From Culex pipiens pallens (taxonomy: Eukaryota; Arthropoda; Insecta; Diptera; Culicidae): a stretch of DNA of 64,000 bases. The notes below the pieces were generated by a model that was not told where the DNA came from, ran no database searches, and worked only from the letters and a program-made list of their open reading frames with translations. The stretch is taken from assembly GCF_016801865.2 (NCBI RefSeq), contig NC_068938.1, positions 54,696,937-54,760,936 on the forward strand, read 5' to 3'. The position numbers and the translations under genes were made by a program. Shown piece by piece: positions 22,823 to 33,278 of the stretch (its first letter is position 1; each line of letters begins with the position of its first letter).

Positions 22823-23690
22823 GTGTAGTTTGTTTTTGTTTTTTTTTTAATTCGTTTAGAATTTTGTTTAGTTATTTTTCATTGGTCATATTGGCTTTTC
22901 TATAAAAAGTTTTTCTTTTATAATTTTTTAGATAAAAAATTCCTATATAATATATAATTATGATGTATTATTTCTAGATTAAATTTCGAAAGGTCCTATC
23001 TGCATAGGAAACCCATGAGGGATAGGTTGTTTTGAAAATTTAATCTAGATTTCAGTTTTTGTAAAAGTCGAGAATTTTCAAGGGGGATTTGAGTAGTCAC
23101 CCTGATAACCGAAAATCTTTGTCTAGAAAAGGGATTTACTGATTAAATTACTGTCTTTGGCAAATTTGGAGGTTATGACTGAAACTATTCTGGAAAAAAG
23201 ATTTTACTCCAAATAAAAACTTGTTGTCTACAAACTCCAATGATGGTTAAAAAAAAGTTTGCCAAAATAATTATTTTTATTCAAATGATCCTTAACTTTA
23301 TGTTTTTTTTTATAATTTTCACCTAATTTTCGTAATTGAAGAACACAACTTTTGGTACCCAAAATAGTATAAATTGATTTTTTCTCGTTTTCGTCATATT
23401 CCCGTTTTTGTCAGCGGCGCGTCGAAAAACCCAGTTTTTATTTTCAATAAATCATATCTCGGAATGCTGTTAATTAAACTTTTTTTGTATGTTACGTAAA
23501 ATTGTCCGTGGAATCAGACATAAATTCTTTTCCAGTCACGAAATAGTTATTCTAGCAGAGATGGTTCTGTCAGAATCCTGCTAGAACGGTAGAACATTTC
23601 TGTTAGAATGCTGTAAGAATATCCAGCTGTGTAAGAACTCTGCTAGAATCCGGCTAGAACGTCGTGACTGAGTTGGTCCCGAATATTCAA
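22823..23690. other. Intergenic DNA, no gene seen
   Basis: AT-rich, with scattered short repeats such as the CTAGAATCCTGCTAGAACG words near 23.55-23.66 kb. No supported ORF or RNA gene. Confidence 0.45.
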
Positions 23691-24430
23691 GCTCTAAGGG
23701 CATCTCCACCGCAGAGATCTAATTGCGTGGCAAACCTATCGGTTGGATCCCCAGTTTTAGCTTTGCTCCGTAGCTAATACACGTTTTCGCACCGCTGGGA
23801 GCTAATTTGGCTACCAAATCAAGCCCACCGCGGGGATCTAATTTATTCATTTTCAAATTCTAGCCGTTTTGTTGATCGAAATCAATAAAAATACATTCTA
23901 TCATGATAGAACATGCTTCCAATTGCATTATATGTCCAAATTGTTTGCTTACATCAATAAAATATCATTTCCAAAATTTTGAAAGAGTTCATCCGATTTG
24001 CTCCCGACATGTTTGCACCCCAACTTTCGCACCGCGGGTAGCAAAGCTAAAGCTAAATAAGCCTTCGAGTTCATTCAGCGAAGAAAAAGTTCATCGGGGA
24101 TCCGTCGAGTAGCCAAGATAGGTGCTCGAGAAGTCCCCGAGCTGCGGGTGGCTAATTTTTTCAGCGATTTTTAGAATGATTTGTATTTGTTTTGGTTGAA
24201 GATGCATTTATTTTGATTATCAAATTTGAATGAATATTAAAGAAATCAGTGATTTGGTTCAAACGACTTAATTCAATTAAAAAATTGTGGAATAGATCAT
24301 TTTTTAGTTTTTTTTAAATAAATAATAATCAAACAGCCATATTTTATTTAATTTGAATATATCCTAACTGAATTGAACATTTTAAAAATATGTTAAGATT
24401 AAAATTCAAATATATATATCAAGCGAAACA

Positions 24431-25756
24431 CCCTGGAGATGGAGCCACACGTTGCCGTCGTTTCAGGGCTACTTGCAAAGATGGTTTCCGATGTTGATAT
24501 ATATCACACATTTATTTTATATTTATATACTTGTGTTGATAGAAATCACAGCTTTTATAATATGTAAAATTGCAAGATATTGAAATTTTTTATTTGAGTC
24601 TCAATATTCTTGTTCGTAAAATCTGTTAGGAACAGGTTTAAAACCGTTTGATAATGGGGAGGAATAGTTAGTTTTTTTTTGTAACTTTTTCTAGGTTGTT
24701 TAATACTTCCAGACTCCAGTTATGTGTAAGCCAGTTTAGTAATGCTATCAGAATCTCTGATTTTAATTGAAGTGGTATACTAACCATTCTGAACTGTCAT
24801 AAAATCCATAGAGTCTCGATCAATCAGTAATGAAATGATATCGGACATAATTCGTTAATCTGTTGAACTAACGGTTCTCGGATTATGGTTGTATCGACCA
24901 TTGTTGCGAATCGAGGATCAATTGGAGTTTTGACGATCAAATGGAGCCTAACATTTCAAATGGACACAAGGGTTTTGTGAACAGGAGTTCATCTCTTTCA
25001 CTCAATTGACAGTTTATATTAGGTATGATAGGGATACACTCTTGTTTGCAAAGCTTGTGTGCCCTAATGAAATGGAAGGCACGAAATAGTCGTATTAACA
25101 ACGAGTGTTCAACTTGTAAAATATGAACGTTTCATTAATATTTATTGTTTTTGGAAGCAGCAATACAGGTTTAAAAAATAGGTAAAAGAATGTTTGGCTT
25201 TGTAATTAAAATTTCGGGGATTTGAGATTCAAGTAACTTTCAGACGGTTTGTTGAGGTTGTTGATCCAAGTTAGTTAGTTTTCTGAAACGAATAATTGGA
25301 CATAAATGATTAGTTAAATAAAAGTAAGTTGCAATGTACGACAAGACTACTGACGGACGCGACAGGACGAAGCCCAGAAAAAAATGCCCTTGACAAGTTA
25401 GTTTTCATCTTTCATTTTCCAGTAAATTTACTTGATTTCCTTTAAATTTGAAATACATCATAGGTTCCCTTTGTATAAATCTCAAATTAGTTTTTGATTG
25501 AATCATAATTTCAGATTTCCTTTATTCAGTTTTAAAGTTAGATTAACGTAACTGCTCATGTCATCCAAGTTCTTACTACTCACACCTACACTAATTTTCT
25601 TTCACCTTCCCCCTCCCGATCCCCTATATCTTCCGGTGGTGTTCATTTTGTATGCAATACTAGTTCGGCCACTACCCTTTTTTCCACAAGAAACCGGACT
25701 TGGACTGACTTGAGGCCGCGTCCCCCACCTTGCTCCGTAAAACGAAAACGAAAACG
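24431..25756 (+). mobile_element. Retrotransposed insertion with 23-bp target duplication
   Basis: The 23-bp word containing TATATATATCAAGCGAAACA is present identically at 24408-24430 and 25757-25779. The insert starts CCCTGGAGATGG and ends with a repeated AAAACG tail. Long target duplications and a simple tandem tail are signs of LINE-mediated insertion on the plus strand. No coding ORF is seen, so this may be a LINE 3' UTR, a long SINE-like element or a retrocopy; I do not recognise it. Confidence 0.7.
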
Positions 25757-26169
25757 AAATATATATATCAAGCGAAACAATTTAATTGGGCCAATGTGAG
25801 TTTGTAAACAATGGGTATATCTTGTTCACGTCAGTGGGGAGTAAGGAAAAAATGCGAATATGTGTTTATTCTCGCCAAATCCCAAAATGCAGAATTTTGA
25901 AATCAAAAGGACATATCTCGCATTAGTTTTCAAAAAGCCGTAAGAGCCATTGGTAAACAAAGTCCTTTTTGCATCGGTATTCGACCTACTTACGAAAAAC
26001 CAATATCAAAAATGCTTGAGATTGTTCACCTACACGTCCTTCTAAACCAAACTAAAAATAAATGAAATTTTGTTTAATTTGGGAGAAAAGCAAAAATTAG
26101 TGTCAAAGGTCACGGTGGCTCTTACGGCTTTTTGAAAATTCACCCGAGATATATAGTTTTCTGTCAGCC

Positions 26170-26240
26170 CACATGTCGGCCACTATTGCTAGTACCAATC
26201 AGCAACCTTTAGATTGTGAGTCCAGTGCGCTGTCCATTTC
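26170..26240. mobile_element. Truncated copy of the tRNA-headed SINE seen at 32.5 kb
   Basis: TCGGCCACTATTGCTAGTACC is followed directly by ATTGTGAGTCCAGTGCGC. These are the two ends of the SINE at 32476-32722 brought together by an internal deletion. Confidence 0.6.
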
Positions 26241-26254
26241 AATTGAATTCAAAA

Positions 26255-26385
26255 TTTAAAATTTAAGAATTTTAGAATTTAAGAATTTAAGAAATTAAGA
26301 ATTTAAGAATTTAAGAATTTAATAATTTAAGAATTTAAGAATTTAAGAATTTAAGAATTTAAGAATTTAAGAATTTAAGAATTTA
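26255..26385. repeat. TTTAAGAA octamer array
   Basis: About 14 units of TTTAAGAA with variants; a shorter relative (TTTAAGAA/TTTTAGAA) lies at 26585-26650. Confidence 0.85.
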
Positions 26386-27202
26386 TTCAATTCAATAGTG
26401 TTTTTATTAGAATTAACTGTTCTGCTCCAGGATGTTACATTTGCAATTCAGAGATTTGGAGAACCTTTCAACTGAGATCAATTCATAAGCCTTTGCAGGG
26501 AGGGTACATATTTCTACGTTTAGATTTTGCTAACTGGGTGTTCTTTTAGGGAAAATAATTTTTGAGAAAAAACCCTAGATCTATGATTTAAGAATTTAAG
26601 AATTTTAGAATTTTAGAATTTCAGAATTTTAGAATTTTAGAATTTAAGATCATGAATGCTTGTTTTCAAATCCACATTGGCTTATTAAAAATGTTTTGCT
26701 TGACTTTTGGCTTTACTCAATACAAATGACTTGTCTCTTGCATGTCTGGCAGTTGATCGACAATGCGATGACCCAAATAAATCAAACACAGCCCCAATCT
26801 GACCGAAAAAACTAAACTGCATCACCCCAGAATGCCAAAAGTAATTTTTCATTTGTAAACTTGCAGCACAGGAGGGCAAATATTTGAGGAATTGAAATCG
26901 AAAAATCAAGCTTCACTGCTAACGTAAACATCTACTAACGTGAGTAGGATAAAATCTTTGTTTACAAAATCACATTGGCCCATTACATTGTTTTGTTTGA
27001 AAAAAAAAACATCCGTCAGATGATTTGCTCCCGTTAGATCCCGGAGCTAACCTGAGTTTTGTTTAGATTCGGATGAACACGGATGAACTCGAACCTAAAT
27101 TAGCTCTCGCACAAGTACCGCGGTGGGCTTGACGCGGGTGCCAAATTAGCTTTGCAACGCAATTAGGTCCCTGCGGTGGAGATGCCCTAAGCCCAACCAA
27201 TT

Positions 27203-27535
27203 GGGTACTAAAGCCCTATGTAAATTTTTATGTAAAAAACGCGGTATTTTACGGTGAAAACACGATTAATAACCATTCCTGATCACTTTTTTCTCGTTTT
27301 AATAAAAAAAATTGACAGGACAATTTTTTTCTATGGATCAACTATGGTCCCCTTGGAACGAGCTGTCAAGTAGGAGCTTTTCTGTCAAGAAGGACCGCGA
27401 GGTTAATTTTTCAAAATTGATTTAAAAATCCATTTTAAACTCTTTGTGGTCGTACAAAGGGTCATTGTACTCAGAAAAATAAGCTTTATTGCTGTAAACA
27501 ATAATATCAGCAATCTAAGCTTCATTTCAGGACCC
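27203..27535. mobile_element. AATT-flanked MITE (copy B, reverse)
   Basis: GGGTACTAAAGCC to TTTCAGGACCC with AATT on each side; same internal words as the copy at 19.66 kb. It abuts the right end of the Harbinger-like element. Confidence 0.85.
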
Positions 27536-27773
27536 AATTACCTTTGATTTGCGCCCAAGACAGCTAAATTCGGTTAAAATGGCGCGAAGTTATGATTTTT
27601 TGAAAAAAGGAGGTTTTTGCTAAAATGCCTGAACAAAAAAAATCTACTGCTGTTTCGCCGATTCCAAAAACAAAGGTAACTGTAACAACACTGTTGTTTG
27701 ATCGGGCTCAAATTGAACTGAGTGTTTGCTGGACGAAATAATTAAACTACTGTTCGTGGTGTACTTTTAAAAG

Positions 27774-27779
27774 TTTATT
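27774..27779 (-). promoter_or_regulatory. Poly(A) signal for the Tantalus-like gene
   Basis: AATAAA on the minus strand, about 230 nt past the stop codon at 28009. Confidence 0.45.
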
Positions 27780-28008
27780 GAATAGTATATAATACCGCAC
27801 AACAAAAATCGTTCCGAGTGCGGTTATTCTCGTTTCCCCCGGGATCTTCCGCAAACGCGTGGTTTCTTCAGTCGACAAGCGGCGAGATCGGCTCGCTCGA
27901 ATGTTTTTTACTCTATTTCTCTCTCTCTCTCATTCATACAAAAAAAAGTAAACTAAAAACTACAGAGAAAATGTGTGTGTGTGTGTTTTGTAGGTAGCAG
28001 CTGATCAA

Positions 28009-28794
28009 TCACACCGTATGATTTAGCTTGGGATCGACGAGGAGGAGCGAATCCGGGGGCGATTCGGCGGCCGTGTCCTCGTCGCTGTCGTTCTGCATGG
28101 ACTTGAGCCGCTCCAGGAAACTGTCCATGGTCATCTTTTGCAGCTTCGGAACGCCACCGAGCATCTTCCGGACGCGGTTCTTGCGCGCCTTGGTGGTTGT
28201 TTTGTTCACGTTGAACCCATCGGAACAGTTGAGGCTGCGTCGGACCTTGCGCCCGCCGAAGAACTTGGACTTGGCCACCGCCGGCGAGCCCTCCTCGAAG
28301 ATCGTCTCCAGGTTGGTCGGCTTCATGTCCACACGCTTGCTGTTGATCATGTAGTAGTTCCGGATTTCGTTCTCCGACGCGTTGAGATTGATTTGCAGTT
28401 TGGCCGGCTTCGTGATCGTTCGCCGCTTGATCTTGTGCAGCTTGCTGTCCAGCGACTTGGTGCGCTGTGACCGTCTCCGTTGGACACGGTTCGGCGTACT
28501 CGGCGCGCTGCTACAGCCGGGAGTTTCCTCGTCCTCGTCGTCGGAATCTTCGTCCACCGAGTCATGACAATCGGTCAGCTGCTCCTCCTTCAGGCTGAGA
28601 TTCTGCTCCAACGCTTGCATGATCAGCGGCAGTTCGTTCTCGATGTTACCGGCTCTGCAGTAAACAAAACGCCCATCAGTTTACTAAACAAATTTCCCAA
28701 CAAAAAAATCAATCGCGACTCACTTGAAAATTGTGCTGTTTGAAGGGGCGCTGCTTTCAATGTTGGCTAGAAACTGCAGCGAAAGTTGATCCAT
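28009..28794 (-). CDS. Small nuclear protein resembling Tantalus
   Basis: Two exons, 28794-28724 and 28654-28009, joined in phase 2 across a 69-nt intron (GTGAGT donor, CTGCAG acceptor), give 238 residues. The start MDQLSLQFLANIE is the first ATG. An acidic stretch (DEDSDDEDEE) is followed by basic runs (RRRSQR, KIKRRTITK) that look like nuclear localisation signals. Then comes MKPTNLETIFEEG, which resembles the conserved core of the Tantalus/PRR14 domain as I remember it. Drosophila Tantalus is a chromatin protein that binds Additional sex combs. The match rests on one short motif plus composition, so no gene symbol is given; the ORF itself is convincing because of its conserved style and clean splice sites. 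Confidence 0.65.
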
Positions 28795-30271
28795 TGAAAT
28801 GCGACAGTTAAAATGAAACACCTCAAAATACGGAATCCAGTGCGGGCAAACACTCAACAAAAATACATGGTCAAGGATTTAACTAGGCACGTAATGTTAG
28901 TAACGATTTGGATTTAACTGTAAAAAATAAATCACGAAACAGAAGAATCCGTTTCTTTTCTTTTTGCTAATGGCGCGTTTGTAAACAGCAAAAACAACAA
29001 AAAACGATGTTTTGTGCTCGTGCGAACGCGAGACGTCAAAAATGTCAGCCCGCGTGACAGCGGGGAGGTAGTCGGCTCCGTTGGTCGAAGTTGGCTTGAT
29101 TTGTTCGGGCCGAAGACTATCATGGCTTTCTACCTTGGAAGACTATCGGGTAAAATACCAATAAATTGTACGCAAAATCTAAATAAGACAGATCTGTGTA
29201 AAATTTTATTGCGGATTTCAGAGCAGGCATGCCAGATTTTGCAGATTTTCGGGCACATCACAAAAACGCAAATGAATTTAACCTGATTAAAAATCAATAT
29301 TTCAAATAACTTTTTTACGCAGATGAACTGTAACAGAGAGAAGAGAATTTAAGAATTTAAGGATGTTAGAATTTTAGAATTTTAGCATTTAAAAATTTAA
29401 GAAGTAAGCGATGGCATAATCATCATCAAAAGAAAATCATTTGACGTTCATCAAGAGAAAAAAAATCCAAAGGGAGCATGGTTCTTCTCTCTCGCGCACA
29501 AAAGATCGGGAAAAGGAATCTAAAAAAATCATCATCTTGATTATTCGGCGGAACATTTTTTTCACTACTCTACTTGCAAGTGTAACGTCACACGTCGAAA
29601 TATGACCTGTCACATTTTGTAGGTGGGCAATGTGTGTGAACAAAGTGAAATAAATATGATTAAGTAGTGCTGACAAGGAAATTCACAAAAAAAAAACATC
29701 AGCAGATTGATTTTCTTGGAGAAGTTCGGGAGCGATTTTCTTTTGCGTGATTTGCCTCCTCTTTCTTTCGCGGGTGAATAAAGTTTGCAAGCGAAGTTGT
29801 TTTTTTTTGCGATTATTCCATCACTGGAAGTACAGTCATCCCTCATATTCGGAACAGTTTATAGATCGGCCAATGTTCAACAAATCATATAAAATCAATA
29901 ATTGAACATAATGATTTGCTTTTACCTTCATTTGAAAGCTTTTCTTGCGATCTTTCGATTGATGTATAGACCGGCTGGTCTACTAACTTTTTGTGAAAAT
30001 ATCAGTTGAATTCAGGTGTTTTACAATTGTGGGAGACACAATAACATCCCACAATCATGGAACAGGCAATTTGGAGGCAGTGTTTTGGTGCTCTAGATAA
30101 AATAGTCTGGAAATGCAGTTTTTGTTTAAAAAGTATTACTTTTACTGGTGAAATAGCAAGAGAGTGTCCAAATAAAGGCCCTAAAAATAGCAGGGTCGGC
30201 AGGAAAGTTGCATTTTGCATTGTATTGACAAATTACGACAAAAGTGTTCCGAATATGTGGGATGGCTGTAA
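28795..30271. other. Intergenic DNA with short octamer patches
   Basis: Holds a short open stretch near 29120 (ATG GCT TTC TAC followed by a possible GGTAAAAT donor) with no visible downstream exon, octamer-like words at 29345-29400, and CATCATCTTGATTATTCGG at 29528-29548, which repeats sequence next to the fold-back at 15.8-16.6 kb. No supported gene. Confidence 0.4.
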
Positions 30272-30316
30272 GCAATTTAAGAATTTAATAGTTTAAGAAT
30301 TTAAGAATTATAGAAT

Positions 30317-31835
30317 CAGTCTGAGATTGACAGAGCAACGAGTCAAATAAGTGCTAAAAAGTGCAAGAAATGCCTTACGGCAAGAAAAAGTGGCGGTCCT
30401 CACCAGCAGGATCGGCTGATTTGAAGAAGTTAAAGAATGCCGAAGCGCTACCTGCAAAGCCAGGCAGTTTGAGCAAGGACGCTCAAAATTCGTCAGGAAA
30501 CCAGTTTGCTACCCTCCCTGTGGACGTGAGCGAGAAGGAAGAATTTGAACGACGGGAAAAGGTGCCACCCATTTTTGTGAAAACATCGTCATCGGACTCG
30601 TTGCGAAAGTGGCTGACCGGATTTATCAAATCTGGTGCTTTACTAGCTTTCATTCGCTTGTGTGCTGATGGACTCAAAGTTCTGCTACCTGGCAGAAAGG
30701 ATTACAACTACGTTCGGGATTTCCTGAACAACACATAGATTGAATACTACAGCCATGACGATTATTGACGCTCCATGAAACAGGTCCTCCGAGGCCTGTA
30801 CGACATGGATGTGAGTGTGCTGAAAGAAGAGCTCAAAACTCTTAAGTTGAACGTAATCGAAGTCTACAAGATGACGAGACACAATAAGGACATCAAGTAT
30901 CGTGATCAACTGTACCTGGTTCATCTCGAGAAAGGATCGACAACGCCGTCTGAGCTGAAAGCAGTTCGGGCAATTTTCAACATCATCGTGACGTGGGAAC
31001 GTTATCGTCCAGTGCACCGTGACGTGACACAATGTTCGAACTGCTTGCAGTTTGGACATGGTGGAAGGAACTGTTTCATCAAGAGTCGTTGTGCAACCTG
31101 CGGGGAGGTGAGCACAAAACTCAAGCTTGCAACACAATCAACGAGAGCATCGAAGCCAAATGCTTCAATTGCGGTGGCGACCATTCGGTCAAGAACCGAA
31201 GCTGCCCAAAACGAGCTGAGTTTGTGAAAATTCGGCAGCAAGCGACGACGAGGCACCAACCAAATCGCCGCAAAACACCACCGGCATTCACGGACGTGGA
31301 TTTTCCTGCTTTAGCGTTACCAGGAGCGGGATCTGCTCGAGTGGTTCCAAATCTGCAGCCATTGCCGTTGAATCAGCGCAAAAAACCTCCAGGCTTCAGT
31401 CAGCAATCGAGGGTAAACCAACCAGCATTAACGGATGATGGCAGTAGTGACCTGTTTTCACCACAAGAACTTCTGAAATTTTCATCGATATGACAACAAC
31501 ACTGCGTGGTTCCAAAACTCGTGCAGAACAAGTAAGAACGCTTGGAGGAGTAATTTTGAAATACAGTTCGTAGTTTACTCGTTCTATTGATTTTGAATAA
31601 TTCAAAGAATTTTTTATTTTAGTTTAAGTTTGTTATTTTTTTCTTTTTTACTTAAATGTATACAATTCAATGCAAACAATGTAAAAAGATTTGAAGTTAA
31701 TAAATGAATGTGATAAGTTAATAATAAAACGAAAAATACAACAAAGATGAAGTGCATTGAGCCACACCACTTAGCATGTAAAAGAAATGTAATTATTATA
31801 AGAAAGTTCAATAAAGACATATTTAATTAAAAAAA
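30317..31835 (+). mobile_element. Gag-only non-LTR retroelement (half-LINE) with target duplication
   Basis: The 14-bp word AAGAATTATAGAAT flanks it at 30303-30316 and 31836-31849. The insert begins CAGTCTGAGATTG, a Jockey-like 5' initiator start, and ends with AATAAA (31810-31815) 13 nt before an A-run. Between them is a degraded gag-like ORF1 and about 340 bp of 3' untranslated sequence. No reverse transcriptase or endonuclease sequence is present although both ends appear intact. It was probably mobilised in trans by a full-length LINE (inference). Confidence 0.8.
30370..31493 (+). pseudogene. Jockey-clade gag-like ORF1, broken
   Basis: The frame opens at ATG 30370 (MPYGKKKWR). It carries a basic, serine-rich N-terminus and a central region with YNYVRDFLNN and MKQVLRGLYDMDV, typical of the RNA-binding domain of insect Jockey-like ORF1 proteins. 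The C-terminus has three zinc knuckles: CSNCLQFGHGGRNC (C-x2-C-x4-H-x4-C), a CATCGGEHKTQAC-type knuckle and CFNCGGDHSVKNRSC. Breaks: an in-frame TAG at 30736, a second stop about 11 codons later, and a frameshift near 31115 between knuckles one and two. The LINE ORF1 protein coats RNA in the retrotransposition particle; this copy cannot make it. Confidence 0.85.
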
Positions 31836-31854
31836 AAGAATTATAGAATGTTAA

Positions 31855-31945
31855 AATTTTGGATTTAAGGTATTTAAGAATTTTAGATTTAAGAAATTAA
31901 AAATTTATATATTCAAGAATTATAGAATTTGAAAATTTTAAATGC
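31855..31945. repeat. Degenerate octamer-like AT DNA after the half-LINE
   Basis: TTTAAGAA/TTTTAGA-like words continue on the far side of the half-LINE, showing it landed in octamer DNA similar to that at 30272-30316. Confidence 0.5.
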
Positions 31946-32011
31946 GCAACTTTTTTTCTTAACCGCGTTCTTTTCAAACTCCGTACTCAGCTTGAAAAGC
32001 AATCAATAATT

Positions 32012-32334
32012 GGGTCCTAAAATGAAGCTTAGATTGCTGATATTATTATTCACAGCGATAAAGCTTATTTTTCGGAGTACAATGACCCTTTGTACGACCA
32101 TAAAGAGCTTAAAATAGATTTTTAAATCAATTTTGAAAAATTAACCTCGCGGTCCTTCTTGACAGAAAAGCTCCTACTTGACAGGTCGTTCCAAGGGGAC
32201 CATAGGTGATCCATCGAAAAAATGTTGTCTTGTCAAAAAAAAAATTGCATTAAAATGAAAAAAGTGATCAGAAATAGTTTTTAATCGTGTTTTTTACCGT
32301 TGTACATAAAAATTTGCATAGGGCTTTAGTACCC
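32012..32334. mobile_element. AATT-flanked MITE (copy C, forward)
   Basis: GGGTCCTAAAATGAAG to CTTTAGTACCC, AATT on both sides, same interior as the other copies. Confidence 0.85.
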
Positions 32335-32475
32335 AATTTTTTAATGAAAATTATTACCTTCAGCTTATTGAAAATTGTTTTTGAGATACGAAATATGATT
32401 TGCAAATTCAAGTCATACAGATAAAATAAGCAGTAAATCAAGTAGTAAATTCTGGAATTCTTAAATAAAAAAGAA

Positions 32476-32722
32476 AAAAAAAAAACGAAGTTGACTTTAT
32501 AGCTGTCGGCCACCATTGCTAGTACCAACCACTAGTGTCTTCCTTTTATCTACAAGGACTTCGCCGCCCTGGGCTCCTAAGTGTATGAAAGTATGGCACG
32601 GAGCGACGGCGCCGAATACCCATATTTACACAAAGAGTTTTAGAGCGCCCGCCGCGGGATTCGAACCGGCGACCTCTGGATTGTGAGTCCAGTGCGCGGT
32701 CCGATTGATCCACACGGGCGGG
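32476..32722 (-). mobile_element. SINE with tRNA-Val-like head (CAC loop)
   Basis: On the minus strand the head begins GCCCGTGTGGATC near 32720. The anticodon arm is CTGGA-CTCACAA-TCCAG (CAC), box B is GGTTCGAATCC, and the acceptor-like ends GCCCG/CGGGC pair. A 120-bp unrelated body follows, ending GTTGGTACTAGCAATGGTGG. A-rich 13-bp direct repeats (AAATAAAAAAGAA) flank it at 32463 and 32723. The body, the truncated second copy at 26.17 kb and the direct repeats argue against a functional tRNA gene. Confidence 0.75.
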
Positions 32723-33278
32723 AAATAAAAAAGAAGTTCAATTAAAAAAAATTGTTCAAAATTTTACATTAAATTTAGATTTTTTAAATTTAAATTTCCC
32801 TGTATGTAGAACGTCGACCTTTGTATCTTCGGCCTTCCTGTCCGAATCCTTCGGCCTTGTCTTCATCATCTGACAGCTGGCCTTCGCGACTGCAGTGCAT
32901 TTTGTAAATAAACCACTCATCTTTCACCCAGTTGGGAAAAAGTTTTTCCTCTACATTTTCCCCAAAAGTGCATTAAAATTTCATATCAACCACCCATCGT
33001 GTTTTTCCCCTGATTCTTCGTTGGTCATCTCCATGCCACCACCGTCTTCGTCGTCGTCGTCGCCATCCACCCGGGAACCGATCCGTCGTTGAAGAGTGTT
33101 CCGCAACAAATTGTTATTGCCCTGCTGCAATCATCTGCTGCTGCTGCCGTGTGATAACAGAGTTTGCCAGCTCAACCTTCTTATCTCTGACAATCGTCGC
33201 CGTCGTCGTCGAAGCCATCCCTTTCGGAGCTTCGGCCACAGTCAGTCGAGAACCCTGGGTGCGCTAGCAAGTCTCGTG

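Larger units (their letters stand above)
25788..26982. mobile_element. GGGCCAATGTGA-ended MITE with nested fold-back
   Basis: GGGCCAATGTGAGTTTGTAA is inverted at the right end (TTTACAAAATCACATTGGCCC), with TATCTTGTTCACG/CGTGAGTAGGAT inside each end, like the GTTTGTAAAC family. The interior carries a fold-back at 25912-26155 (AAAAGCCGTAAGAGCC and its inverse), a SINE remnant and octamer arrays. Confidence 0.6.
23698..27187. mobile_element. TAA-flanked Harbinger-like element holding nested insertions
   Basis: GGGCATCTCCACCGCAGAG at the left and GCGGTGGAGATGCCC at the right are inverted ends, each flanked by TAA (23695-23697 and 27188-27190), the target site typical of PIF/Harbinger elements. 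Subterminal words such as AGCCCACCGCGG, CTAATTTGGC and CGCAATTAGG also occur inverted. No transposase is visible. Several other elements (24431-25756, 25788-26982) lie inside. The superfamily call is inference. Confidence 0.6.

Noticed and set aside
29120..29150. Possible first exon MAFYLGRLSG with a GGTAAAAT donor, divergent from the Tantalus-like gene
   Set aside because: Only ten codons, and no continuing exon found downstream on the plus strand before an unrelated retroelement.
30317..31835. A working single-copy zinc-knuckle gene
   Set aside because: In-frame stops, a frameshift, an A-run end and a 14-bp target duplication mark it as a dead retroelement.
32650..32722. Functional tRNA-Val (CAC)
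   Set aside because: It heads a SINE with a shared body, has a deleted second copy at 26.2 kb and is flanked by direct repeats.
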